NCBI GenBank assembly: GCA_024234265.1
Contig: JACKOM010000010.1
Span: 1 to 64,000 of the forward strand
Direction of reading: 5' to 3'
Origin: Oceanospirillaceae bacterium
Lineage (GTDB): Bacteria; Pseudomonadota; Gammaproteobacteria; Pseudomonadales; Oceanobacteraceae
DNA: 64,000 nucleotides
Shown here one piece after another: positions 13,053-20,857 of this stretch. The notes below the pieces were generated by a model. The model was not told the DNA's origin, ran no database searches, and saw only the letters and a list, made by a program, of their open reading frames with translations. Made by a program: the position numbers and the translations under genes. Within the stretch, counting starts at the first letter, position 1; every line of letters starts with the position of its first letter.

Positions 13053-14069
13053 ATGAGTCACATTACGGTATCCATGTCGTCGGCTAACTCCATTGTGTGT
13101 TATCTGGAGCGCAATGGTTATCTGAATATAATGCAGCGCCAGCATTTGCTTAACACCCTGGGGTTGAGTGAAGACGATATTACCTCCCTGGAACAACGGC
13201 TTGCTTTGCCGCAATACCATGCACTGTGGCATGAGGCGCAAAAACTGACGGCAGACCCCGCCCTTGGACTGCATATCGGCATGGAGCATCACCCCAATTT
13301 AATGAGTTTGGTATCCAATTTATGGGTACACAGTGAAACCGCTGAGCAGGGCATGGAACGTTATGTGGAATATTGCAAAATTCTGCACACCGGCATGAGC
13401 ATACGTTTTGATAAAGGTGAACATTTTTCCAGCGTTATTTTTGAATACAACGATCAGCAGGATTATTGCCAGGCGGATATGGAACGCACCCTGGGCTTAA
13501 ATGCCAAACGGGCACGTCAATATCTGGGGGAAGATATGGAGATTATCAAAGTCTCCTTTATGCATGCCCAGCCTGCCTATCATGCTTTGTACGAAGATTA
13601 TTTCCGCTGTCCGGTAGAATTTAATGCGCCACGCTGCAGCATTGTCTTTGCCAGCGAATATCTTAAACGCTCCTCAGAGCCCCATAATCCCTATGTGTTT
13701 TCCGCCCTGCGCGAACAGGCGGAAAAACTCAAAAAAAGCCTGTTATTAAATAAAACCACTGAGCAGGTTGCGAATATTATTGCTAAACAACTGCATGTGG
13801 GGAATTACCAGATAGAGGATATTGCCAAACGCCTGCATATGAACCGGCAGACCTTATATCGCCGCCTGAAAGCGGAAGATCAGAATTTTAAAGACCTGTT
13901 GGATAATATCCGTCAGGCCAAGGCTATGGAGCTTATTCAAGACCGCAATATGTCTCTCAGCGAAATTGCCTATTATCTGGGGTTTTCTGAAATCAGTGCC
14001 TTCAGCCGTGCCTTTAAACGCTGGACCGGTGAAACCCCCACCCATTACCGGCAGGTGTTATTCAAATAA
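13053..14069 (+). CDS. AraC-family transcriptional regulator with Arabinose_bd-type N-terminal domain
   Basis: A 338-residue regulator. Residues about 20-200 resemble the Arabinose_bd-type sensing domain of OruR/VirS-like AraC proteins; residues about 240-335 carry two helix-turn-helix motifs (IEDIAKRLHMNRQTLYRRLKAE and LSEIAYYLGFSEISAFSRAFKRW) with the closing TGETPTHYR signature. It is the last gene of the fab operon, 15 nt behind fabV, so it is likely made together with its targets and may control the operon in response to a fatty acid or related ligand. The control target is inference from position. Confidence 0.9.
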   Translation: MSHITVSMSSANSIVCYLERNGYLNIMQRQHLLNTLGLSEDDITSLEQRLALPQYHALWHEAQKLTADPALGLHIGMEHHPNLMSLVSNLWVHSETAEQGMERYVEYCKILHTGMSIRFDKGEHFSSVIFEYNDQQDYCQADMERTLGLNAKRARQYLGEDMEIIKVSFMHAQPAYHALYEDYFRCPVEFNAPRCSIVFASEYLKRSSEPHNPYVFSALREQAEKLKKSLLLNKTTEQVANIIAKQLHVGNYQIEDIAKRLHMNRQTLYRRLKAEDQNFKDLLDNIRQAKAMELIQDRNMSLSEIAYYLGFSEISAFSRAFKRWTGETPTHYRQVLFK

Positions 14070-14127
14070 TGGGGGTGAATAAACCTGCTGTGTTTTCATT
14101 CGCCGGATGCTTGAGTAAAACTGCGAG

Positions 14128-14538
14128 TTAAAATTGCCATAACACGAGCAACAGAATCCCCACAACGGTCAGTATTGTGAGTACTATTTTGCTGTCCTGG
14201 CGGGTAAATGGATTGGGGATGTTTTCAACCGGCGTAAAACCAATAATTTTGTATTCCGACCTTGTAAAATAAAAAACAGCGACAAAACAAACTCCAATGG
14301 CTGCTCCGATGATGGTGTTGTAATCCGGATACTGTGCCTGCAAAAATGTTTTTATATAGGATAAAAATGCGCCACAGAGTGCAATAAGTGCAATTTGCAA
14401 TATCAGCTTAAGTGGATTGATAGACGCTTGTACTGGGTAATACTCTTGCTGGCAGTTCTCACATATATAACGTTGGCTGAAAAAACGATTTTCCTGCTTC
14501 AATGGGCCAGTGCATTTTTCACAGATATAAATTGCCAC
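14128..14538 (-). CDS. Zinc-ribbon membrane protein of unknown function
   Basis: A 136-residue protein. The N-terminus has two CXXC pairs (CEKC at 6-9 and CENC at about 26-29) that should bind one zinc ion as a ribbon, followed by three hydrophobic segments (about 43-62, 73-92 and 117-135). The topology is a small cytoplasmic ribbon on a membrane anchor. It lies alone between the convergent regulator gene and the heptamer repeat. No family is recognised and no function is proposed. Confidence 0.6.
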   Translation of the reverse strand: MAIYICEKCTGPLKQENRFFSQRYICENCQQEYYPVQASINPLKLILQIALIALCGAFLSYIKTFLQAQYPDYNTIIGAAIGVCFVAVFYFTRSEYKIIGFTPVENIPNPFTRQDSKIVLTILTVVGILLLVLWQF

Positions 14539-14580
14539 GTTATCTTCCTTGTTTGTGTTAATCGAGTAACAGCTAAAATT

Positions 14581-14634
14581 AGCTTCTAGCTTCTAGCTTC
14601 TAGCTTCTAGCTTCTAGCTTCTAGCTTCTAGCTT
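14581..14634. repeat. Heptamer tandem repeat (AGCTTCT, 7 full copies plus part)
   Basis: The unit AGCTTCT is repeated seven times without error from 14581 to 14629, then continues partially. The reverse complement unit (AGAAGCT) also occurs in the related repeat pair near 22.5-22.7 kb. It lies between the start of the zinc-ribbon gene and the IS element. Such perfect short arrays are prone to copy-number change. Confidence 0.9.
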
Positions 14635-14664
14635 TTCTTGCCCATAAAAAAACCGCCCTCAGGC

Positions 14665-15938
14665 CACGGCTGTCCCACAGTTTTAACCTCATACCGCGAG
14701 CCTCATCTGAGGCTCGTTTTCTTTCCCCCTCTCTGGCGGAGGATTAAGCACTTCCATCAGTGATTTTCTTTCAAACAGGTTTAACCTCAGCACCCTCAAC
14801 ATCCGGTAAACCGTCCAACCCGCACGGGCCGCGTAACGTGCATAGGCCACCAATAAATACACGATCATCGCTATCCATATCTGGGTCATGACTGCGTTAC
14901 GTGATGTTCCCAAAAAACCACGAATGCTCAGGCTTTGTTTGATCGCTTTAAAAAATAATTCAACCTGCCAACGATCTTTATAAATACCTGCAATGGTTTT
15001 GGCTGACAGCTCAAAATGGTTGGTTAAAAACTCATAGGTTTTTTCTGTTTCATGGCAGTGATACACCACTCGCCGCAACGCGGGTACTCCGCGTTTCTCC
15101 GCATGGGCGCTGCTGAACTGAATATCCTGATCAGCTAATATCCCGTGCACAGGATTGGCTGAGTAACTCTTTGTGACTGTAAAAACCGCATTGCTGCGTA
15201 GGCGGGTAACGAAGAAAACCCCTTGTTTTGTAAGATTTGCGAACCATTCGTAATCCATATAACCCTTATCAAACGCAACAATGCTGCCTTTTGGGAAATG
15301 AAATTCACGTCCCTTAACCATGTCGTTCTCCTGACCATCGCTTAACGCAACAAATTCAGGAATCAATGTGCCGTGATTTAACCCCACACTGAGTTTGACG
15401 TTGGCGGTATCGTCACGGTGTGCAGCCCAAGGAAACACACTCAGTGATAAATCAATGGCGCTGGCATCCAGGGAATAGAGTGGATTTTTAAAGCGGAATT
15501 TATGTTTTCCCGGCATGTTTTTGCAATGGGTTAATAATTTTCCGAACAGGTTCTGATACAGCTCCGCGGGTTGTTTTTCGTTCATTCTTGCCAGGGTTGA
15601 GCGGGCAATGGGTTTAGCACCGAGATGGTAGAGTTTGTGGCGCTGCGCCTGCAGGTTGGCCTGAATATCCCGCAAACTTTGGCGGCCGGAGAGTTGTGCC
15701 ATGGCCATGCCAATGAATTGATCCCAGCGGGAAGCTGAGCGAAGTTTTTGCCCTGTATGATGCTGTTGTGCGAGATTTTCAAATTCATGTCTCACAACAG
15801 GTTTGAGTAGTTGGTGGAAGGCAGTGTTAGAATGCGACAAAGCCTGAACTCCTTGTGTTGTCTGCTGTGTGGAAACGTCAGAATAACACGCGGGGTTCAG
15901 GCTTTTTTGTGGTTACGTCAAACTGTGGGACAGCAGTG
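14665..15938 (-). mobile_element. IS4-like insertion sequence with terminal repeats and 10-bp target duplication
   Basis: A 1274-bp element. Its ends are near-perfect inverted repeats: CACGGCTGTCCCACAGTTT at the left and the complement of CACTGCTGTCCCACAGTTT at the right, one mismatch in 19. Both sides carry the 10-bp direct repeat GCCCTCAGGC (14655-14664 and 15939-15948), a target duplication in the length range of IS4 elements. Removing the element and one repeat restores a perfect terminator hairpin downstream of gcvH. It contains one intact transposase gene. Confidence 0.92.
14689..15840 (-). CDS. IS4-family transposase (DDE type)
   Basis: A 383-residue transposase with an N-terminal DUF4372-like domain (about 1-75) and a DDE domain. 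The acidic residues are in LDASAIDLS, IVAFDKGYMDYEWF and the IS4 signature Y-X2-R-X3-E-X6-K (YKDRWQVELFFKAIK). The frame is intact, so the element may still move. An inverted repeat upstream of the gene (AGCCTGAAC near 15845 and GTTCAGGCT near 15895) could form a hairpin in read-through RNA and mask its start, a known feature of several IS elements. Confidence 0.93.
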   Translation of the reverse strand: MSHSNTAFHQLLKPVVRHEFENLAQQHHTGQKLRSASRWDQFIGMAMAQLSGRQSLRDIQANLQAQRHKLYHLGAKPIARSTLARMNEKQPAELYQNLFGKLLTHCKNMPGKHKFRFKNPLYSLDASAIDLSLSVFPWAAHRDDTANVKLSVGLNHGTLIPEFVALSDGQENDMVKGREFHFPKGSIVAFDKGYMDYEWFANLTKQGVFFVTRLRSNAVFTVTKSYSANPVHGILADQDIQFSSAHAEKRGVPALRRVVYHCHETEKTYEFLTNHFELSAKTIAGIYKDRWQVELFFKAIKQSLSIRGFLGTSRNAVMTQIWIAMIVYLLVAYARYAARAGWTVYRMLRVLRLNLFERKSLMEVLNPPPERGKENEPQMRLAV

Positions 15939-15957
15939 GCCCTCAGGCGGTTTTTTT
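15939..15957 (-). terminator. Half of the gcvH terminator, split by the IS
   Basis: GGCGG followed by seven Ts (15947-15957) pairs with AAAAAAACCGCC at 14646-14657 on the other side of the IS. Joined, they form a hairpin with loop CTCA directly after gcvH. The 1.27-kb element now separates the arms, so this terminator should no longer work in its original form. Confidence 0.7.
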
Positions 15958-15972
15958 ATTCAGCGGTTCAGC

Positions 15973-16356
15973 TTATTCGCATTCAGCGGCGTAAGCGTCA
16001 GCGCTTAACAGACCATCCAGCTCAGCGGCGTTGGACAGTTTGATTTTGAAGAACCAGGCAGCGCCAAACGGATCAGCGTTTACGCCTTCCGGTGCATCTA
16101 CCAGGGCTTCGTTGATCGCTACGATTTCACCGGATACAGGTGCGTAAATATCAGATGCGGCTTTAACCGATTCAACCACAGCAACAGAGTCACCTGCGCT
16201 TACGGTGGCGCCCACTTCTGGCAGTTCAACGAATACTACGTCACCCAGTTGGTCCTGGGCGAATTCGGTAATACCTACGGTTACAGTGCCGTCACCTTCG
16301 TTGCGGATCCACTCGTGGGAGGCTACGTATTGCAGGTTTGCTGGGATATTGCTCAT
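15973..16356 (-). CDS. gcvH: Glycine cleavage system H protein
   Basis: A 127-residue lipoyl carrier of the usual size. Lipoylation site K65 in [10 protein letters not shown]; the family segments [23 protein letters not shown] and [11 protein letters not shown] are all present. It shuttles the aminomethyl group between GcvP and GcvT. It follows gcvT by 27 bp in one operon. Its 3' side originally held a terminator that the IS element has cut. Confidence 0.97.
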   Translation of the reverse strand: MSNIPANLQYVASHEWIRNEGDGTVTVGITEFAQDQLGDVVFVELPEVGATVSAGDSVAVVESVKAASDIYAPVSGEIVAINEALVDAPEGVNADPFGAAWFFKIKLSNAAELDGLLSADAYAAECE

Positions 16357-16383
16357 GGCAGTTTCCTGTTCGTTAAAAGGTGA

Positions 16384-17472
16384 TTATTGATAAACTTTTT
16401 GGCCGTTGCGTACAAACGGCATCTTCACTACACGGGCGGCAACGTATTTGCCGCGCATATCCACGTATACGGTATCACCTACATTAGCAGGTACCCGTGC
16501 CATGGCGATGGAGAGTTGCAGGGTTGGGGAGAAAGTCCCGCTGGTGATTTCACCGTCGGCATTGACGCCGTCCAGGCTCACCGCCTGGTGGCCACGCATA
16601 ACACCGCGGGTTTCTAGCACCAGGCCAACAAACTTACGTGCCACACCGGCAGCTTTTTGTGCTTCGAGGGCTTTGCGGCCAATGAAGTCACGTTCGGCAG
16701 GGTTGAGGGCAATGGTCCAGCCCATACCGGCTTCCCATGGGGAGATGGTTTCATCCATGTCGTTGCCGTACAGGTTCATACCGGCTTCGAGGCGCAGGGT
16801 GTCACGGGCACCTAAACCGGCAGGCTCAATACCTGCGGCACGCAGGGCGTCCCACACGGCAACGGCTTCGCCGGCGGGCAGCATAATTTCAAAACCATCT
16901 TCACCAGTGTAACCGGTGCGGCCGATAAACCACTCACCGCAAGGCAGGCCCTGGAATACGGCTAAGCCTTTGGCAACGGCCTGTTGGGCTGGGTTAAGCA
17001 CAGTCATGGTTTTGGCGATGGCGTTTGGCCCCTGCACGGCGATCATGGCCAGTTGTGGCTGTTCGGTCAGGGTCATATCGAATTTTTCAGCAACCTTGCC
17101 CATCCAGGCGAGGTCCTTTTCGCGGGTGGCGCAGTTCACCACTACGCGGTAACCCGGGTCCATACGGTAAACGATCAGGTCGTCGATCACGCCGCCTTGT
17201 TCGTTGAGCATACCGCTGTACAGGGCTTTGCCGTCGACGGTGAGTTTGTCGACATCGTTGGCAATCAGGTAACGCAGGTAATCACGGGCCTGTGGGCCGG
17301 TCACGTCAACCACTGTCATGTGGGAAACGTCGAACATGCCGGCATCTTCACGCACCAGGTTGTGTTCTTTGATCTGGGAGCCGTAGTGAATAGGCATGTC
17401 CCAGCCACCGAAGTCGACGATTTTGGCGTCAGCCGCCAGGTGTGCATCGTACAGGGGGGTGCGATTACCCAT
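16384..17472 (-). CDS. gcvT: Aminomethyltransferase, T protein of the glycine cleavage system
   Basis: A 362-residue protein (E. coli 364) that moves the methylene group from the H protein to tetrahydrofolate and releases ammonia. Family segments visible: [11 protein letters not shown] near the N-terminus, [16 protein letters not shown] and [21 protein letters not shown]. The ATG at 17472 fits the family N-terminus ([11 protein letters not shown]). First gene of the gcvT-gcvH unit; gcvP is not attached. I saw no glycine riboswitch-like sequence in the leader. Confidence 0.97.
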   Translation of the reverse strand: MGNRTPLYDAHLAADAKIVDFGGWDMPIHYGSQIKEHNLVREDAGMFDVSHMTVVDVTGPQARDYLRYLIANDVDKLTVDGKALYSGMLNEQGGVIDDLIVYRMDPGYRVVVNCATREKDLAWMGKVAEKFDMTLTEQPQLAMIAVQGPNAIAKTMTVLNPAQQAVAKGLAVFQGLPCGEWFIGRTGYTGEDGFEIMLPAGEAVAVWDALRAAGIEPAGLGARDTLRLEAGMNLYGNDMDETISPWEAGMGWTIALNPAERDFIGRKALEAQKAAGVARKFVGLVLETRGVMRGHQAVSLDGVNADGEITSGTFSPTLQLSIAMARVPANVGDTVYVDMRGKYVAARVVKMPFVRNGQKVYQ

Positions 17473-17504
17473 GTTAAAACTCCGGTCATTTAATAAAGCG
17501 CGGC

Positions 17505-17510
17505 ATTATA
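17505..17510 (-). promoter_or_regulatory. Candidate -10 element for gcvTH
   Basis: A perfect TATAAT on the minus strand, about 33 bp before the gcvT ATG. No good -35 is visible at 17 bp (TTCCGC). Pattern match only. Confidence 0.45.
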
Positions 17511-17614
17511 GCGGCACGCCGCCCAAAGCGGAATCCGGTGGGGCATGTTTTGCCGGTATTGGCATAAATGACGCGTTTTAGCATCTTTCGGCCAATGGTA
17601 ATTTCCTGAAAATG

Positions 17615-17632
17615 TTAGAGCATGTGCTCTAA
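17615..17632. promoter_or_regulatory. Inverted repeat, possible operator
   Basis: TTAGAGCA-TG-TGCTCTAA is a perfect 8-2-8 inverted repeat between the divergent gcvT and the secreted-protein gene at 17710, about 78 bp before the latter's start. Size and symmetry fit a dimeric repressor or activator site. The regulator is unknown. Confidence 0.4.
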
Positions 17633-17709
17633 TGCGCCACCCGAAGCAGAAGGAAACATGTTTTGGGGGCTCAGCATAATAAAAATAAGAAAGACGAAGG
17701 GACTTCCCG

Positions 17710-18777
17710 ATGCGCTACAGCCTCATCACATCACTGTTGTTTGTTTCATGGCCGGTGTTTGCCCAGATGCAACCCCTGGAGGATGACTCCATGGACGCGG
17801 CAGTGGGGCAGGCGTTTGTAAAATTTGAAAACTTCAAAGCCTCTGACAACGCAGGTTTTGTGGCAGGTGTGGATACCGACTACACCTTCACCCGTCTGCA
17901 GTTTGGCCTGAACATCAAAACCCTGCTTAACATCGACAAAGTGGAGTTCGGTAAATACCAGCGTTTTGACGATACCATGGGCGATCAGACCATAGAGCAG
18001 GATCTGCTCTTCTATAACTACGCGCTAGGCCATATCGATGCCAACGGCAACATAGTGCCGTTTGAGATGAATGACCCTTTTATCGAATTTGCCTATGACG
18101 AAACCGGCGGCAACAAGGATTTAATCGGCCTGCGTTTTGGTTTTGGTAAGGCACGGGGCACTATGTCGAACGACATCCGCTCCCTTACCGGTAACATCGA
18201 CGTTACCATCAAAGATACCAGCCTCAAGGTGGATAACCCCCTAGGGGGCGGCAAAATTTCCCTGCCCGGTCCGGTGGAATCCACCGCACAGTTAATCACC
18301 GCAGAGGGTGACCCGGATGATATACGTGCCACTTATATCGGTATTGCTAACGGCTCAGAATTTAACTTTCAGTTATTTGGTTTTATTCCCCTGACCCTGA
18401 CGGTAACCGATTGCACCATGTCGCTGGTGGGTAAAAACACCTGTTATCCGCTGAATAAATACCTGTCTAACCCCGTGGGTGTAAAAGCCAATAATGATCC
18501 GCAATCCACCCTGTTTAAACCCGGTGATGGTCTGTTTATTTCGTTTCAAACGGTGAACAACCTGAAATGGGGTGGGCCAGGTGAAGAGCTGCGTGACACG
18601 GTAAAAGGTGCGTTTTTTAACGTGCCCCGTGAGAGTTTAACCCTGAACTTCGATCAGGCGGATGAGGGGATTCATCGCTCCCGTACTGAATTTATCAGCC
18701 GTGCTATTACGATTGATGGCATCGATTTTGGTAATGCCCGCTGGGGTACTAACACGATTTATACCCCTGCGCCTTGA
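17710..18777 (+). CDS. Secreted protein with GQAF motif, paralogue of the convergent gene
   Basis: A 355-residue protein with a cleavable signal peptide (MRYSLITSLLFVSWPVFA-QM). The mature start holds LEDDSMDAAVGQAF, like the short motif found at the start of several gammaproteobacterial secreted proteins (DUF6160-like). It shares with its convergent neighbour the blocks NYALGHID, PFIEFAYDETG, LIGLRFGFGKARG, a late cysteine pair (CTMSLVGKNTC) and the tail RTEFISRAI. It is predicted to be beta-rich and exported to periplasm or surface. Preceded by GAAGGG. Function unknown. Confidence 0.75.
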   Translation: MRYSLITSLLFVSWPVFAQMQPLEDDSMDAAVGQAFVKFENFKASDNAGFVAGVDTDYTFTRLQFGLNIKTLLNIDKVEFGKYQRFDDTMGDQTIEQDLLFYNYALGHIDANGNIVPFEMNDPFIEFAYDETGGNKDLIGLRFGFGKARGTMSNDIRSLTGNIDVTIKDTSLKVDNPLGGGKISLPGPVESTAQLITAEGDPDDIRATYIGIANGSEFNFQLFGFIPLTLTVTDCTMSLVGKNTCYPLNKYLSNPVGVKANNDPQSTLFKPGDGLFISFQTVNNLKWGGPGEELRDTVKGAFFNVPRESLTLNFDQADEGIHRSRTEFISRAITIDGIDFGNARWGTNTIYTPAP

Positions 18778-18813
18778 TGGGCAGGGTGCCTGGGAAGTTA
18801 ACTGCGTGGGGGA

Positions 18814-19653
18814 TTACCAGCGGCCAATGCCGCGGTCGATGAACTCAGTAGGCAGACGTGCGGTGCCTGTGGTGCTGTCACCCAGGCTGATGGTCATGTC
18901 CGTGGGCATATTGATGAAAAAGCCCTTGCTGGTGTCGTAACTGCTGGTCACAGTGCTGCCATCACCCCATTTCCAGGTGAAGTTTTTATTCTGTACCGAC
19001 AGGAAAAAATCCGAGGTGCTGCTGCCATCGCTGTCAGCGATGCTGAAGCTTTTGAAATTACCCAGGTTATAACAGGTTTCATTGCCCGATAACTGGGCAC
19101 AGCTGTAACCATCAACGCCCAATTGGGTCGCCTGATAGCTGCTTGAATTGCCGGAGGCATCCAGCAGGCTGCCCGCATAAGTTGTACTGCCATCGGTGAA
19201 GTTAATACCGATATGGCCACTTAAATTACTGATGTCGCCTGACAAACTGCCTTTTGCTTCACCAAAACCCAGACGGAAACCTACCAGGTTTTGTTTGCCT
19301 GTACCGTCATCCTGCACGGCCCACTCAATGAATGGATTGCTCACCACAAAGGGCACAAAGGTACCTGTGGCGGTATCGATATGCCCCAGGGCAAAGTTGT
19401 TGATCGTCGCGTCTGCAATCGTACCGTTATGGTTAAAAATGACTTCATCAGCGTTAAGGTTAATGCGTATCTCTTCGCCGAAGCTTAAGCGGCTGAAACG
19501 GGTGTTAGCATCAATAGGATCAATAAAGGAATCGAGGTTAATAAAAGCCTGCCCCACTTCGGAAGAAAGGGCTTCATCCCCCAGTTCCTGTAGGTCCGCG
19601 CTGGCATAACTGCTGAGCAGTGCCAATGAAAGTGCAGTAATCCGGGCTTTCAT
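18814..19653 (-). CDS. Secreted protein with GQAF motif, paralogue of the gene at 17710
   Basis: A 279-residue protein. I start it at the ATG at 19653 because MKARITALSLALLSSYASA is a clean signal peptide; the longer frame only adds a polar stretch in front of it. The mature protein begins DLQELGDEALSSEVGQAFINLDSF and shares with the neighbour NFALGHIDTATG, NPFIEWAVQDDG, LVGFRLGFGEAKG, a cysteine pair (CAQLSGNETC) and the ending PTEFIDRGIG. Tail-to-tail with its paralogue at 36 bp, which suggests an inverted duplication. Function unknown. Confidence 0.75.
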   Translation of the reverse strand: MKARITALSLALLSSYASADLQELGDEALSSEVGQAFINLDSFIDPIDANTRFSRLSFGEEIRINLNADEVIFNHNGTIADATINNFALGHIDTATGTFVPFVVSNPFIEWAVQDDGTGKQNLVGFRLGFGEAKGSLSGDISNLSGHIGINFTDGSTTYAGSLLDASGNSSSYQATQLGVDGYSCAQLSGNETCYNLGNFKSFSIADSDGSSTSDFFLSVQNKNFTWKWGDGSTVTSSYDTSKGFFINMPTDMTISLGDSTTGTARLPTEFIDRGIGRW

Positions 19654-19823
19654 AGGGTTATTGTTTTTATTCCCTTGGTTGACTGATGTAACGGCCACTT
19701 TGTCCTGAAAAGCGACCGCGTCACTCTACCGGATGGCCCCGGCAAGTCAACGTGTCGGACAAGCCTAAAACGTTCGAAAAGTGTAAAAATTGCATTTTTA
19801 TGCCATGAAGCACTTTTCACGTG

Positions 19824-19835
19824 GTACTTAAGTAC
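19824..19835. repeat. 12-bp perfect palindrome in a 515-bp gene-free stretch
   Basis: GTACTTAAGTAC lies between the secreted-protein gene and ahpC. Just before it, GAAAAGTG and CACTTTTC form another inverted pair around an A/T-rich core (about 19774-19819). Apart from these and the OxyR site I see nothing else in 19654-20168. Confidence 0.3.
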
Positions 19836-20040
19836 GTATTTGAACTGCCATTCAGCCGCGAATCCCCCTAAATACCTGATTTTATGCCACTTTCAGGGCA
19901 TGTTTACGGGGCTTGTCGTGTGATTCTTTTACCTGAAAACAGTTCGTTTATTGAGCAGATAGGACTGTGCATTTGTGATGCACTTCACACAAATAGCGCA
20001 TAAGTATTAGTCGCCATGCGCAGCCCGGCAGGGCTTTTTA

Positions 20041-20077
20041 ATAGCTTTTAGCTATAGACCCTATTTAATCAATCAAT
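20041..20077 (+). promoter_or_regulatory. OxyR binding site upstream of ahpC
   Basis: ATAGCTTTTAGCTAT (20041-20055) matches the OxyR half-site ATAGnTnnnAnCTAT at every fixed position. After the expected 7-bp spacer a second, weaker half-site (6 of 10 fixed positions) follows at 20063-20077. It abuts a -35-like TTGTCT (20077-20082) and, 18 bp on, a -10-like TAAGAT, the placement expected for activation. Confidence 0.75.
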
Positions 20078-20168
20078 TGTCTATATCAAGTGGGGATGCC
20101 TAAGATTGCATCCAGAGATCGGGATTACCGGTCAGGCAAAAAGTAACTACCCCATGAGGAGCAAGACT

Positions 20169-20738
20169 ATGTACCAGTCAATCATCAACACTCAAGTTCA
20201 GCCATTCTCTGCAACAGCTTTCCACAAAGGCGAGTTCGTACCGGTAAGCGATAAAGACCTGATCGGTAAATGGTCTGTGGTGATGTTCTACCCAGCGGAC
20301 TTCACCTTCGTATGCCCAACCGAACTGGGTGACCTGGCTGACCACTACGCCCAGCTGCAGGAAATGGGTGTTGAAGTGTACTCAGTGTCTACCGACACCC
20401 ACTTCACCCACAAAGCCTGGCACGACACATCCGATACCATCGGCAAAATCCAGTTCCCGATGATCGGCGACCCAACCGGCAAAATCACCCGTAACTTCGG
20501 CGTGATGATTGAAGAAGACGGCCTGGCCCTGCGTGGCACCTTCGTGGTGAACCCTGAAGGCCAGATCAAAGTGGCTGAAATCCACGACCTGGGCATCGGC
20601 CGCAGCGCTAAAGAACTGGTACGTAAAATCCAGGCAGCCCAGTACGTTGCCAGCCACGACGGCGAAGTGTGCCCAGCCTCCTGGCAGCCAGGTGAAGCGA
20701 CTTTAGCCCCATCCCTGGATCTGGTAGGCAAAATCTGA
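20169..20738 (+). CDS. ahpC: Alkyl hydroperoxide reductase subunit C, typical 2-Cys peroxiredoxin
   Basis: A 189-residue peroxiredoxin that reduces H2O2 and organic peroxides. Peroxidatic Cys49 is in [13 protein letters not shown] and the resolving Cys in GEVCPASW near residue 168. I chose the ATG at 20169, which follows AGGAG and gives MYQSIINTQ, the family start; the frame is open 63 nt further up but that is leader. Codons are strongly biased, as in a highly expressed gene. A hairpin and ahpF follow; an OxyR site lies upstream. Confidence 0.97.
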   Translation: MYQSIINTQVQPFSATAFHKGEFVPVSDKDLIGKWSVVMFYPADFTFVCPTELGDLADHYAQLQEMGVEVYSVSTDTHFTHKAWHDTSDTIGKIQFPMIGDPTGKITRNFGVMIEEDGLALRGTFVVNPEGQIKVAEIHDLGIGRSAKELVRKIQAAQYVASHDGEVCPASWQPGEATLAPSLDLVGKI

Positions 20739-20763
20739 TCCGAACTCGCTGATTGACTGACCC

Positions 20764-20785
20764 CCGGCCGGGGCAACCCGGCCGG
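20764..20785 (+). terminator. Hairpin between ahpC and ahpF, possible attenuator
   Basis: A perfect 9-bp GC-only stem (CCGGCCGGG / CCCGGCCGG) with a GCAA tetraloop, 25 bp after ahpC. The following Ts are few, so it probably lowers rather than stops transcription into ahpF, or protects the ahpC message end, consistent with much more AhpC than AhpF in cells. Confidence 0.55.
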
Positions 20786-20857
20786 TTCCATTAGCCTCCA
20801 GCCTTTCATTGTGTTACCCGAATCTTAAAAGTGTGCCCGCACACGCAGGAGCTGATC

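Noticed and set aside
4610..14069. Polyunsaturated fatty acid synthase (pfa) or polyketide cluster
   Set aside because: No multidomain ketosynthase, tandem ACPs or acyltransferase domains; the genes are separate type II enzymes.
14581..14634. CRISPR array
   Set aside because: The 7-bp units are contiguous with no spacers and no cas genes are nearby.
17473..17709. Possible glycine riboswitch before gcvT
   Set aside because: The conserved glycine aptamer cores were not found by eye in the short leader; only a -10-like box is present.
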